64,000 nucleotides of DNA, from positions 726,007 through 790,006 of the forward strand of contig NW_022985566.1 in assembly GCF_010093815.1 (NCBI RefSeq), written 5' to 3'. Shown here piece after piece: positions 1 to 10,324 of this stretch. The notes beneath the pieces were generated by a model. That model made no database searches. It was not told the origin of the DNA and saw nothing but the letters and a program-made list of their open reading frames with translations. Source of the DNA: Pseudovirgaria hyperparasitica. Its lineage: Eukaryota; Ascomycota; Dothideomycetes; Acrospermales; Acrospermaceae. A program made the position numbers and the translations under genes. How positions within the stretch are numbered: position 1 is the stretch's first letter; every line of letters starts with the position of its first letter.

Positions 1-251
1 CGGAGAGGGTGATGCGCAGGGGTAAGGGGTGGGGTGAGGTCGTGTGGAATGATGGTGACCGTGAGGAGCTGAAGAGGGAGGTTGAGAGGGTTATGAGAGA
101 TGTAAGAGTTAGGAGCCCGGCTTGGTGGGGATGGGTGTTGTTGCTTTGTCCGCCAGTGACGGTGGCGGTTGGGCTGTATAGCTTTCTGAGGAGTTGGAGA
201 ATACAGAAGCAATGGGAGGGGGAGAAGAGATCTGAGAAGGCGAAATTATGA
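1..251 (+). CDS. 3' end of an unrecognised, probably membrane-anchored protein (5' part outside window)
   Basis: An open frame enters from the left edge (first full codon at base 3) and ends at TGA 249-251, giving about the last 82 residues. The visible part has a charged stretch (EELKREVERVMRDV) that could be helical. It is followed by one hydrophobic segment of about 20 residues (WWGWVLLLCPPVTVAVGLYS) and a short basic/acidic tail rich in K, R and E. That layout suits a C-terminal membrane anchor with a short exposed tail. I cannot name the family, and no start can be assigned because the gene begins outside the window. Confidence 0.5.
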   Translation, partial: ERVMRRGKGWGEVVWNDGDREELKREVERVMRDVRVRSPAWWGWVLLLCPPVTVAVGLYSFLRSWRIQKQWEGEKRSEKAKL

Positions 252-551
252 TACCAAAGACTGCATACTATGAACATTCGATCTGTCTGGCTTATTCTGT
301 TCGCAGAGGTATCACAACCCCCATATCACTTCCTAGGCTGGACCTTGTGGTGGATCACTTTTGCACAATGTAGCTCTCCCGCCGTCAGTCATGCCCTCTT
401 TACCCCAGACGCGGGTGCAACAACAACAACAATCTTAAATTCTGGCTTCTTTGACCGCTACTCCACACGCCCTACGTTTCGATCTCAGCCTACCTTTCAC
501 ACTTCCAAATTTTCCCAAGCACACGGATCAACACTACTCTGTACCATCACG

Positions 552-1442
552 ATGACCACCAAGTGGAACTTCAAGTCGAAGGACAATGTCATCGACAACA
601 GCGACCTCACCCTCCTCTTTGCCGCCAAACCACCACCCTCCACCCATGCCAAATTCTTCGACCACGAACGCTACTGTAACCAGCCTCGCAACGCCATCGA
701 CATAGATGCCTTTCATCTCTTCGACCCTATCACCTACCCAAGCACAAAGAAGCATGTGAAGCAGAAACAGGACGGATCCACCCAGCAAACCCCGGGCCAT
801 TCCTTCCTTGCCGCTCTCTCCGCCCGCGACTTCAAGTCCCCAGATGAGGTGAAACGCGCCCTCACCAACACCACACAGAAGAACATGCTAAAAACCCAGG
901 ACACTACTCTCGAATACCTCGTCTTCAAGCGCTCAAACGGCGAGCGAGTACACTTCTCTCCCACTGCTGCTGCTGCTACCGCGACATCGTCCTGCGAGAA
1001 CGAGAACCCGGTCGACGATGCCGCCGCGCCTAGAAATGCCCAGACCCATCCCTTACGCATCAGGGTCAGACAGGTCCCGTTGTATATCATCCGGCCGTTA
1101 GATGGCGAGCCGTACATTCCTAGTCTGCTGATCCGCCACCCAACGCGCGTAGCCGATGTTTTCATGGGCGATGCGCAGACGCATGGGAGGTTGGAGAGGG
1201 TGCAGAGTGTGCCCGTCTACATCCCACGCGAGATTGTGCTGCCGCCCGTTCAGCAGGGCAGTGAAGAGGCGTCTTCCGAGGAGGACGAGGCGGAGGAGGG
1301 GGCCAGCTGGCCCGATGCGGGATCGGAGGCGGTGGGAGAGCAGGAGGATCCGTTCCCGGCTGAGATGGGTGAGGTTGAGGCTGAGGAGGGGAGCGTTTGG
1401 GGTGATGGGGAGGTGGAGGAGGGGTGGATTCGGGATGTTTAG
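552..1442 (+). CDS. Unrecognised hypothetical protein with acidic C-terminal tail (296 aa)
   Basis: The frame is open from 270, but I chose the ATG at 552. Residues before it look like untranslated leader, while MTTKWNFKSKDNVIDNSD reads like a protein start. The middle (roughly residues 130-230) is folded-looking and includes RVRQVPLYIIRPLDGEPYIP. The last ~60 residues are very rich in Glu and Gly with repeated EE pairs, suggesting a disordered acidic tail. No signal peptide, membrane segment or catalytic motif is visible, and I do not recognise the family. It lies in the same direction as the preceding partial gene, about 300 bases downstream. The start codon is uncertain. Confidence 0.55.
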   Translation: MTTKWNFKSKDNVIDNSDLTLLFAAKPPPSTHAKFFDHERYCNQPRNAIDIDAFHLFDPITYPSTKKHVKQKQDGSTQQTPGHSFLAALSARDFKSPDEVKRALTNTTQKNMLKTQDTTLEYLVFKRSNGERVHFSPTAAAATATSSCENENPVDDAAAPRNAQTHPLRIRVRQVPLYIIRPLDGEPYIPSLLIRHPTRVADVFMGDAQTHGRLERVQSVPVYIPREIVLPPVQQGSEEASSEEDEAEEGASWPDAGSEAVGEQEDPFPAEMGEVEAEEGSVWGDGEVEEGWIRDV

Positions 1443-2225
1443 GTGGTGTGTTTGGGGTGTGGGAATCGGCCGTTGACTTGATTCTATGTACTAGATAGCT
1501 TGAGAAGTTGGCCCTGAGAAGCGTGTCATGTAGTTTCACATGAAAATAACAGCTGTGAAACTTGTGTCTTGCATATTATTGTGCCCCTCTGATTGACTGT
1601 TTCCACGATCTCAACAACCTACACCACTGAAACCTGGGTATCAATCATAGCCTCATCTGTTGATAGGCAAATGTAGATAGGACTCTTCGATGAGAGCTTC
1701 TGCGAAGCGACAATACCAGCTGATATAGTACATCAGGCTCAATCTGTCAGTCCGCACTTCCTGACTCTGAGTACAGATATAGGTTACCGGAAGCTCACGT
1801 TCTAACGCGCTGTCTGCGTTATATAGCTCATCCATACAGTCATTATTGGTGCTCCATGTTCTACTTCAAGCAGTTCTTCACGATGGAAGAGTGACATTTG
1901 CATGTAGAGAGGACAGAGTAAAGGCTCACGTTGGGACTGGTCCCGAGCTAGCCTATACAGAAAACATCACAAATATAGCTTTCGCTCTTGTCACTGTGCT
2001 AGAGAACTGCCTTCTCATAAGGCATTCTCGTGTTTCTGTCTACTTTATAGATGAACTAGCTATAGCCGAATGTCAAATAATGTAGTTTTTTTACCAATGA
2101 ACACACGCACACACCCTGCTCCACACACCATCTCAGGCCTCCCAATCGACCACCTAGCTATTAGCAGCCCCTTCTATCCTCTCCTTCTCACTTCCTCCAC
2201 CGCCAATCCAATCGAATCCAATCAC
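1443..2225. other. Intergenic stretch, no gene seen
   Basis: The ~780 bases between two convergent genes hold only short open frames without family resemblance. It presumably contains the 3' UTRs of both neighbours. The part from about 2095 on is C-rich and overlaps the 3' end of the minus-strand gene. Confidence 0.5.
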
Positions 2226-3700
2226 CTACCCAAAAATCCCACCTCCCATCCTCCCCATTGGCACAAGTTCCCCAAACACACCCCTCTTCAAACTCCTCCC
2301 AAACCCACCCGGAATGGTACCAATATCCGGATTACCGCAAACACCACCAATACGCACACAAACAGGCCCACCACAGCAGCTATTGACCGCACATCTCTCA
2401 CTAATACCGCAATCGGCACTGCTCACACACGGTGCCATAGTGCGGCATTGCTGTCTGCGGTCGACGCAAATGGCGTCTTTCTCGATGGCGCCGGCGCACA
2501 CGCACGGGTTGCCGGGCCTATCGATGGGTCCGCAGGGCGAGAAGTGTTCGCAGACGCCGGTGGGGCCGCAGACTGGGGGTGCGGGGATGGCGGTGTGGGA
2601 CGGGGTTATGGGGGTTGCAATGATGTGGGTGGATGTCGGGGAGGTTGACGAAGTTGACGAGGAGCTGTTGGCGTAGGGGGCTGTTGAGAGGGTTGTGTTT
2701 GGATATTGGGTTTGCGGGAGGGTGTTTGTGTATGTTGTTGTGGTTGCCGGGAAGGTTGGGTAGAGCGTGGAGGAGTTGGACCAGGATGGGGTCGTAGGAG
2801 AAGAAGAGCTTGCGTTTGTGTAGGTCGGGTGTGAGGAGCTGGAGTTTGTGTATGGGTATGTTGGGAGTGGGGTACTGGAATTTGTGTATGGGTATGTTGG
2901 GAGTGGCGTGCTGGCATTTGTGTAAAGAGCGCTCGACGTCGGGATGCTTGAGTTTGTATATGGAGGGTCTGACGGTACGGACGAGTATGATTCCGTGAAT
3001 GAGGTCGGGTCAGGAGTGCTTGAGTTGGTCCATATCCCTGTCGGTGAGGCCGTGAAGCTCGGAATTCCGCCGGTTCCGGTGCCGTAAGATCCTGTTGGAA
3101 TGTACACCACAGGCAGGGTCGTGAATTCTGTAACTGTTGTGGTCGTAGTCTCGACCTGTGGATCATTAGATACAGCTGCGAAGGTTTTCATCATTGACAC
3201 TTACAGGGCCGTCAATAAGGGTGGTGCTTGGATACACGCCTATGCAGCCACATGCACTGGAGTAGCCCTCAACGCCGTCACAGAATATACCAGCCAGATA
3301 CGGCAAGTCCTTTGTGGTCGATATCGTGGTCGATATCGTGGTCACATGTGGATGCCTCGACATAGGGGGTACATAGCCGTCACGGCGTTCCTTTCTTCTC
3401 GCAACCGGATAGATAGGCCGGGGCGTGATCGTTTCGGTCGCAGTCTCAATCTCCGTCACAGTCCTGTAAAGTACCTTAGAAAGGTCCTCTTATAGTAATT
3501 ATGTAGTGTCTGACTCACGTAGGGGGATTGGTAATGGTCTCGTGCCAGAAGCTGGAGCAATCTGCTTCACCATTGGGAATGAATCCATAACCACCATGAA
3601 CAGCTAGAAAGCATAGATCGTCAACACATTCCACGTCATCATTCGATGCCACGAGAGCAGGTATAGCGAGTGCTAGAAGAATAGAAAAGAACGTCTTCAT
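2226..3700 (-). CDS. Secreted Ser/Thr/Pro-rich cell-surface-type protein with internal repeats and Cys-rich C-terminus (456 aa)
   Basis: Three exons fit: 3700-3519, 3463-3205 and 3155-2226, joined through introns with GTGAGT/CAG and GTAAGT/CAG ends. The start ATG at 3700 gives a clear signal peptide (MKTFFSILLALAIPALVAS). Next come a small Cys-containing N-terminal segment (CVDDLCF, ADCSSF), Thr-rich linkers (TEIETATETITPR) and a long region of repeats built on TNSSTPLPTYPY-like units. The C-terminus has many Cys residues (VCGPTGVCEHFSPCGP onward, then CVCAGAIEKDAICVD). The composition suggests an O-glycosylated extracellular or wall protein. I see no hydrophobic GPI-attachment tail. The role (adhesion, wall, effector-like) is inference only. 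Confidence 0.75.
2835..2920 (-). repeat. In-frame tandem repeat coding for TPLPTYPYTNS units
   Basis: Two adjacent copies of a ~39-base unit, containing gtttgtgtatgggtatgttg on the plus strand, lie inside the secreted-protein gene. They encode near-identical TPLPTYPYTNS blocks, with more diverged copies on both sides. The preserved frame fits a repeat that can change copy number without breaking the protein. Confidence 0.7.
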
Positions 3701-4766
3701 GTTGCTGATGCTTGAAAGAGAGAGTGTTACTAGAATTGATCGTGGAAGACGTGATTGCAAAGACGTTCTCCTCCTCTTATAGCGTATCTACTCGAGTCCC
3801 CCTATCGCTACGATCTGAGATCACAGACTTGCCACAGTCGATTACCATGGTAATAGATTGTTCATGCATCTCCAGACCGGGTAGAACCGAAGCCACAATT
3901 TGACACAACAAGTGTAATTTCAGGACGCGTGATACCTGAGGCTTTTGTGGAGTGGTCCTAAGCAGCGCATTAGGAACAAGAGGCTGCCGTGAAGCTCCAA
4001 AGGCGTTGGACCGATACAACCGGTTACACTGCGCATACGGGTGATTGTTACAGTCATATGGGTACCTGCGTATAGCTTTGCACGGTGTAATAGCGGATAT
4101 ACCTGAAATCGGTCAATGATGAGATGTTTAGACAAGTATTTTTGAAAGGAGAGCACAAGGCTCAATCCGAATGTGATTGCTGGACGGTAGGAGCATTGTT
4201 ATAAATTATTGAATCATCTGGGAAACAGAGTCTCCATGCATGTCCTGGCTATGGTGGCTTGGGGTTCGTATGTCTCTTTGCTGTTTCGAGGCGGCTGCTG
4301 AAAACCAAATGGTCTAGACGACGGATTGTGCAATTTTCCGCTCATGAAGCCGAGTGTAACATGTCAACGACTGCGCTCGGACAGCTTGTGTGGATGCAGT
4401 CCAATAGTCCTGTGATCCGCCGTACCACGCAGCTAACCGTTTCGGAACATGAATTGCCAGAATTGATCAGCTCAAGCATCAAAGACGGCAGGGTTTCCGC
4501 AGAAGCAGTAAGATCATTTGCGTATGCTGATCTTTACTGCTCGTATTACCTGCACGTCGTTACAGATACGTCTTTATAAAGCCAGGGAGCAATCGAAGGG
4601 CTGTTTCAGCTTCATCCTCATTATCGATAGTGGTGAATGTCTTCACAGGGGCATTATGATAACCGAAATTGATGGATAGTAGCACCATCAGCGGGTCGTT
4701 GGTATGGAAAGTTTCGGTTGGATCTACATGGTCAAGGAGACAGAGACTTGTTTACGACCAGTGACC
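3701..4766. other. Intergenic stretch with a 14-bp perfect palindrome, no gene supported
   Basis: Upstream region of the minus-strand secreted-protein gene and downstream of GPI18. Open frames here (for example 4259-4579 plus) have no recognisable features. A perfect palindrome attaccatggtaat lies at 3840-3853 within a longer imperfect inverted repeat (about 3834-3859). Confidence 0.4.
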
Positions 4767-6229
4767 TCAAGCTGGTGGGAGGAAGTTGGCAAAAAGGGCC
4801 CCTTGTACCATTGCATAGACCACCATGAATCGAACAACCAATGAAGCTGAAACCGATGGGCGTTTTTTTTCCACAACGTTCGGCGAGCTTATCAGCCACA
4901 TTGCCACCGCCATATACCACAGGGGATAACCCGAGGCAAGACGTGTGATGATCTGTATGTGGAAATTGGTCAGTGCAAGCAGCGCGAGTGTTACTTGAGG
5001 AATCATCAAGCATATGAGGCATTTCTTCATCACGAGACTCTCTGCCCGCTGGGTTGTTGACATCCTCGTATTTGGAGATCTTCGATTCCTGAGATAAGGA
5101 CGAAGATCCCATTGAAGCAGGAGATACATGACCGGCGCTGCAATGATAAATAGCGGAACATTAGACAGTTTCCAATAGCGCAAGAATCCGTTGTTCCTTG
5201 AGCCATTGTCAGTATAAAGCACGGGAAGTTTGAATTAGTAAAATACCAGTAGTACTGCTGCACCCAGCTGTAGATGCTCGGTAGCAGCTTCGTACACCAA
5301 GGTCTCAGCACTCCTTCATGTCGTGTTTGACAGTAGTGCCGATAAGCAATGAATTGCGGAATGACAGCTCCCATTCCCGTGAGGAACCCCGCAAGAATAC
5401 CTGAGGTCATTCGCCGGACATGAGACGGCGTCAAGCCCTGGGTGACAGCATCCCTGAGGATCATGATGGTATGGTAAGCTAGTGTTAACCCACTTAATAG
5501 GCCGTTGCCCCGTACTGTGCATGCTGCACCAAAACACAACCCTGCCGCTAAGATCCATACATCGGTCTCGTGGGGAGAGAGGCCTTGACCAGGAGCAGAT
5601 CTCATGCTTAAAACGTAGCATAGGTTACCAGTGATGTTCAAAAGCGCAAACACCGGCTCTGAATATGGCGATGAGAGGAATAAACCTGCTGGAGAGAATA
5701 TATGCAGTGTGGCAGTGACAAATGCTAATCTGTCGCTCTCATGAGATCGTGTCACATGTCTGGTGAGATCGTAGAGTGCCAGGACGGCGAGAAAATGCGA
5801 GATATGTGCAACGCATATGCCCACCAACGCAACTGTCTGGATTGATGGAGGCTGATGACCGCCAAGAGCTAGCTTTCATCAATGATTTGGGCTTCACTAA
5901 AGGAGGCTTGGAGACTTACTTCTAGCAATTGCCCCGATCACCCTGGTCAGACCCCAGCTAAATGCCCATTCTTGTTCCCATAGATAGTCTCTTTCGGCAA
6001 CCTTAACGTAATAGAAGGCGTCCCACCTGACCAAGTTTTGGACGAGTCTGTCCACCGGGCTTTGATGATGCTGAGAAGAAGACAACAGAATTGCGGTAGA
6101 GGTATCATAACCAGCACCGGGGGACACCAGGGCGATAAGTAACAGTAACGTTTTCCATATGATAAAGACCAAACCAAGACTACGAATGGGATTTCTGAGA
6201 GGACTTATGAATGGGCTCCATCTTAACAT
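4767..6229 (-). CDS. GPI18: GPI mannosyltransferase 2 (Gpi18/PIG-V), 441 aa
   Basis: ER multi-spanning enzyme of the PIG-V family that adds the second mannose to the GPI-anchor precursor, using dolichol-phosphate-mannose. Three exons fit: 6229-5920, 5832-5247 and 5196-4767. The family hallmarks are continuous across the joins: PGAGYDTS (residues 37-44) in the first lumenal loop, RWDAFYYVKVAERDY from 68, EQEWAF at 85-90, FSPAGLFLSSPYSEP, RGNG, SIYSWVQQYYW joined to NNGFLRYW, LTNFHIQIITRLASGYPLWY, and a terminal FANFLPPA. The first ATG in frame (6229) starts just before the first membrane segment. Length matches yeast Gpi18 (433 aa). It is divergently arranged with VPS54. Confidence 0.93.
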
Positions 6230-6673
6230 GTTATGAGTCGTCACGCGTTCGGTAAGTGTCAATCAAGAGGCACTGAGCCCTTCAAAGAACGAGTCTTGGG
6301 CTGATCCAGCACGCGAGTTCGTCTTGTCTTGAGGAGTGACCTGTCGGTTGGTGTTGTGACGTTGGACAGGAAAGGGACGGTCGGCTGCCAAGTCTTCTAT
6401 CAGGATAAGATGTACGCGCAGAGGGCTTAGCTTGATGAGACCAATTTGCACCTCAGGCATCAAGGCGGCAGAGACATTGATCTACCATCAGTTATTACTG
6501 CCCATACCTGTAGATACACCACCAAGGGTGCAGCCAATCGAGCTTTGCATTCAAACAAGTTTCACCGCGTTATATCCTTCGCATATTTTAATGACAGTCA
6601 AGTAATACCACTCTGATGCGGCCTGCGATACACATTCCATCAATCGCAGGCGTCTGCCTAACGACCATAAACG
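6230..6673. promoter_or_regulatory. Shared upstream region of GPI18 (-) and VPS54 (+)
   Basis: The 444 bases between divergent start codons must hold both promoters unless transcripts overlap. On the minus strand an ATG at 6460 opens a 65-codon frame that ends at 6263, in the same frame as GPI18 and 11 codons before its ATG. It could be an upstream ORF if the GPI18 transcript starts that far out. No other element can be assigned. Confidence 0.4.
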
Positions 6674-9600
6674 ATGCTCTCCCCGTCTCTTTCCCGTAGG
6701 AAATCTACCGATAGCTTCGACTCTCTCATCGCTTCGACTCCGCCTCCCCGATCATCTTCAGCATTTCCATTTCCCCAGCATGAGTGGCCGTCCATGGCAG
6801 GGCCCGCCAGCCGGCGGCCCTCTCGACGTGGTTCAATAGCGAGCTCAGTAACGTCTGTAGGAGGAGCTCTGGATACGGTGTCAGAGAATCGCATGGGATC
6901 AGTTGCGGAGAGCGGTCAGAATGGTGAGATCTGCTCGAATAACGTGGTGACAATCAAGCCTTTGGACACTAAGTGGTGACACTGTGCAGCCATTTCAACC
7001 CTTCTTCAACCACCTATCGTTCGAACCGGTATGCTGCCACATACATCAGCTCCTTCTTCCGCCACACACAAGCCTCCTACCACTCGAGACATACCTCCCG
7101 TCGCCCTCACGAATATCCCGCACGTAGATCCTGCATCATTCAAGCCATATTTGTCGCAAGTTGGATCATTATGGAATGCTTTTCAGAGGGCAAGAGCAGA
7201 GCCAGAAAAGGATATTAATCGGCTCCCCAGAAAAGACCTGGATCAAGCTAGGGCAGACGACTTCGCAGAGAAGCTAGAGCGCGGATTGCGGAGGGAGCAG
7301 ATGAGTCGTAAGAGCTCGTCCGTCACTTTGACGCCTACTGAAAGTCCAGCACCCAAGCGACGCATGAGTGGAGGACTTTCGAGGCGAAAGATGGAGGTCA
7401 CCCCACTTTCTACCATTCCTCCAGTATATTTTGACGAACACTTCCAATTGGAGAACCCGCGCACATTTGATATCGTGAGCGAGCGGTCCGAGGTTGTCCG
7501 ACGACCGGAGACGCCGTCAGAGAAAGATGCAAATGGATTCATGAATGGCTCAGCTCAGGGCCCAAGAAAAGCTCTGGCTACCAATGCGATTCTACAAGAG
7601 AAGCTGTCTTGGTACATGGATACAGTGGAAGTGCATCTCATTTCTTCGATATCGTCGGCATCATCTTCATTTTTTGCAGCTTTGGGATCTCTACGCGAGC
7701 TACAGTCGGAGGCTGCAGAGTCTGTCAGGAGGATCAAGGTACTCCGAGAAGATCTTGGGAACTTAGACCGACAGATGGCTTTGGGCGGTCTCAAGGTCAT
7801 CAACATGAAGAAGAGGCGAGAGAACCTGAGAAAACTTCGAGACGCTGTTGAACAACTCAACACCATCATCCTAGGTGTGACACACTGCGAGGAGCTTGTT
7901 GAATCGGGCGAGTTCGTGCTCGCTCTTGACAGATTGGATCTAGTGGAGAGGATAATTACAGGAACATTAGCGGTCGACGGACAAACAGACTTGACATGGA
8001 TAGACTCGTACACTCCTTCGAAACTCATTGATCTTCGGGAACTAAGGGCTCTAGACGGCCTTGCAGATGGAATGCAACAATTGCGGTTTCGTATTGGCAA
8101 AGGTTTCGAGGCACGCTTTCTTGAAACTCTACTAGCAGATATCCGGCAGCATACCAAGACGGTTCCTCCAGGAGATACGCTACAGCGATGGGGCTCGGCT
8201 TTTCAACGTGGACGAGGGGACACTCCGAGGCCGCCCCCAGGAGTACCCGCGTACATGAACCAAAGTAATCAGGTTAGACAAAATTGCAAAGCGAGCTTGC
8301 TAGGGCTTCACAGGTCAAGATATACGCAACAGGCAACTGCCGCTTTCCGCGAAGCCGTGATGAAGGAAATGAAAGCGCTCATAAGACAGCACTTGCCCAG
8401 TTCGTCTGACGACGACACTGAGTCTACGGCATCTATATCAACACGCGGTGGAGGCAGGTTGCAATCTCAGCAAGAAAAGTCTTCCATACTAGCCCGAAAC
8501 TTGCGAGCTTTGGAGCCCGACGCTGCGGAAGAACTCCTGACAAGTGTCTATACCAACGTCGGAGAGGCTTTGAGGAGGCTTAGCACGCAAGTCAAGCTTC
8601 TTCTAGATGTCACAAGCGGCGCTTCCAGTCCGCCTCTGTCAGGGACTCGATCTCCAATGCGCAGTCCGAACCTAGCAAGTTTAGCAAATATTGACGACTT
8701 CCTCTCCGCTGGCAAATCCCCTATACTCTCAGGACAGCTTCAGGAAGAGCTTACGCAGGCGCTCGACATGTCCAGTCTTTTGGGTCAAGCTGTCGATATT
8801 GCACAAACTCAGATCACCAAGGTGTTGAAAGTACGATCCGAACAAACCATAAGACTGCCGCTTGTCCGATTTTTGCGGTATTTTAACCTCAACCGCCTCT
8901 TTGCAGACGAGTGTGAGGCTGTATCCGGGCGCTCTGGTGCGGCACTGAAAGGTGTTGTGAATAGCCAAATCAGCGACTTTATTGTCCACTTTGGCGACGC
9001 TGCGAAGCAGCAGCTTGCATCTACAATGGATAATGACAAGTGGGAAGCCAAAGACTTCGGGTCGAATGAAGAGCAAACGCTTGCAAGGATACTACAGGGC
9101 ATGACAGCAGACCACCAACACTGGATCAGGAGTTCCCTCGTTTGGGAAAGGTTTGAAGAAGAGCCAGAACAGAGTAACGGCGAGCATGCAGAGAACGACG
9201 GTACGACGAAGGACAAGGCTCGCAATGCCACCTTTGACGAACAGTCTTACGTGCTCGTAGAATCCGCCATATTCGCGCTCCGGGGAATTAATGATTTTTC
9301 GCAATTCATTGTGGCAATTCCCAGCATGACTTTGGAAGGCAGCAATAGCCTACTTGAGTATCTCAAGCTCTTCAACTCTCGCTCCTGCCAGCTGATCCTT
9401 GGCGCTGGAGCAACTAGAAGCGCAGGCCTCCGGAACATCAATACGAAGCATCTAGCCCTTGCATCGCAAGCCCTGAGCTTCGTCATCGCGCTCATGCCAT
9501 ACCTTCGAGAATTTATTCGCAGGCATGCTGCCAATTCACCATCCTTATCCGAATTTGACAAAGTGAAACGGTTGTACCAGGACCACCAGGTCAGCATCCA

Positions 9601-10087
9601 CGAAAAGCTCATTGACATCATGAGTGGCCGCGCCACCGCCCATGTAAAGGCAATGAAAGAGATCCAATGGGACTCTGACGCGCGACTCACGAGCCCGTTC
9701 ATGGAGACGCTCACTAAGGAGACGCTCACATTGCACCGTGTTCTGAGCAAGCATCTACCCGAGAGCACGGTCGGGTCTATAATCCAACCCGTCTTCGAGA
9801 GCTATCGTGAGCAGTGGGGTAAGGCATTTGAGGAAGCAGTTGTGACGAGGGCGCGCGGTAAAGCTCGGTGAGCATTTCTAACGTCATCTTGAGATCCGAG
9901 ATGGGATTGCTAACCAGCTTGTAGAATGCTCCGCGATGCCCAATTATTTGAGACAAAACTAAGCAGGATTGACGGCGTAGGTGATCTGGGCTCTTATATC
10001 ATTGATATAGTCAATAGCAAGGAGGTCGAGGATGCAGAACCAGCTACTGAAGAAGTTGCGGCTGCCGACGACGCTCCAGAGTCATGA
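6674..10087 (+). CDS. VPS54: GARP tethering complex subunit Vps54 (1096 aa)
   Basis: Vps54 is a subunit of the GARP complex, which tethers endosome-derived vesicles at the trans-Golgi network. Three exons fit: 6674-6923, 6990-9867 and 9925-10087, all with GT...AG borders (GTGAGA/CAG and GTGAGC/TAG). The N-terminus is Ser/Arg-rich and disordered. The Vps54 N-terminal helical region is recognisable around residues 280-400 (LREDLGNLDRQMALGGLKV, then VTHCEELVESGEFVLALDRL). The C-terminal Vps54 domain includes WDSDARLTSPFMETLTKE and YREQWGKAFEEAVVTRARGK. It reads on across the last intron into MLRDAQLFETKLSRIDGVGD. Length agrees with filamentous-fungal orthologues. It converges on LYS4. Confidence 0.93.
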
Positions 10088-10324
10088 TAGTAGTCTCCCT
10101 TGTTGTATACACAGTTTTGCCAAGGTAATGTCAGGTTGGGAATATCAAGCCGGATTGCATATGTAGCGGTGCATGGAGCCCGGCGCAGTAATTCTCATTT
10201 AGTTCATACATTTGCCGAGCGCTTAAGCGAACCCGATCAAAATAGATATATGTACGGCTTTTGGGGGATATATGTATCAACAGTATACTACATTTCTGAC
10301 TCCGCCATTCTATATCGCATCTTG

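Noticed and set aside
1162-1539. Proline/histidine-rich minus-strand frame of 125 codons
   Set aside because: It is the complement of the Glu/Gly-rich tail of the plus-strand gene; the low-complexity composition is a shadow.
2070-2676. Plus-strand frames of 192 and 120 codons
   Set aside because: They overlap the Cys-rich exon of the minus-strand secreted protein, whose spliced model has a signal peptide and consistent domains.
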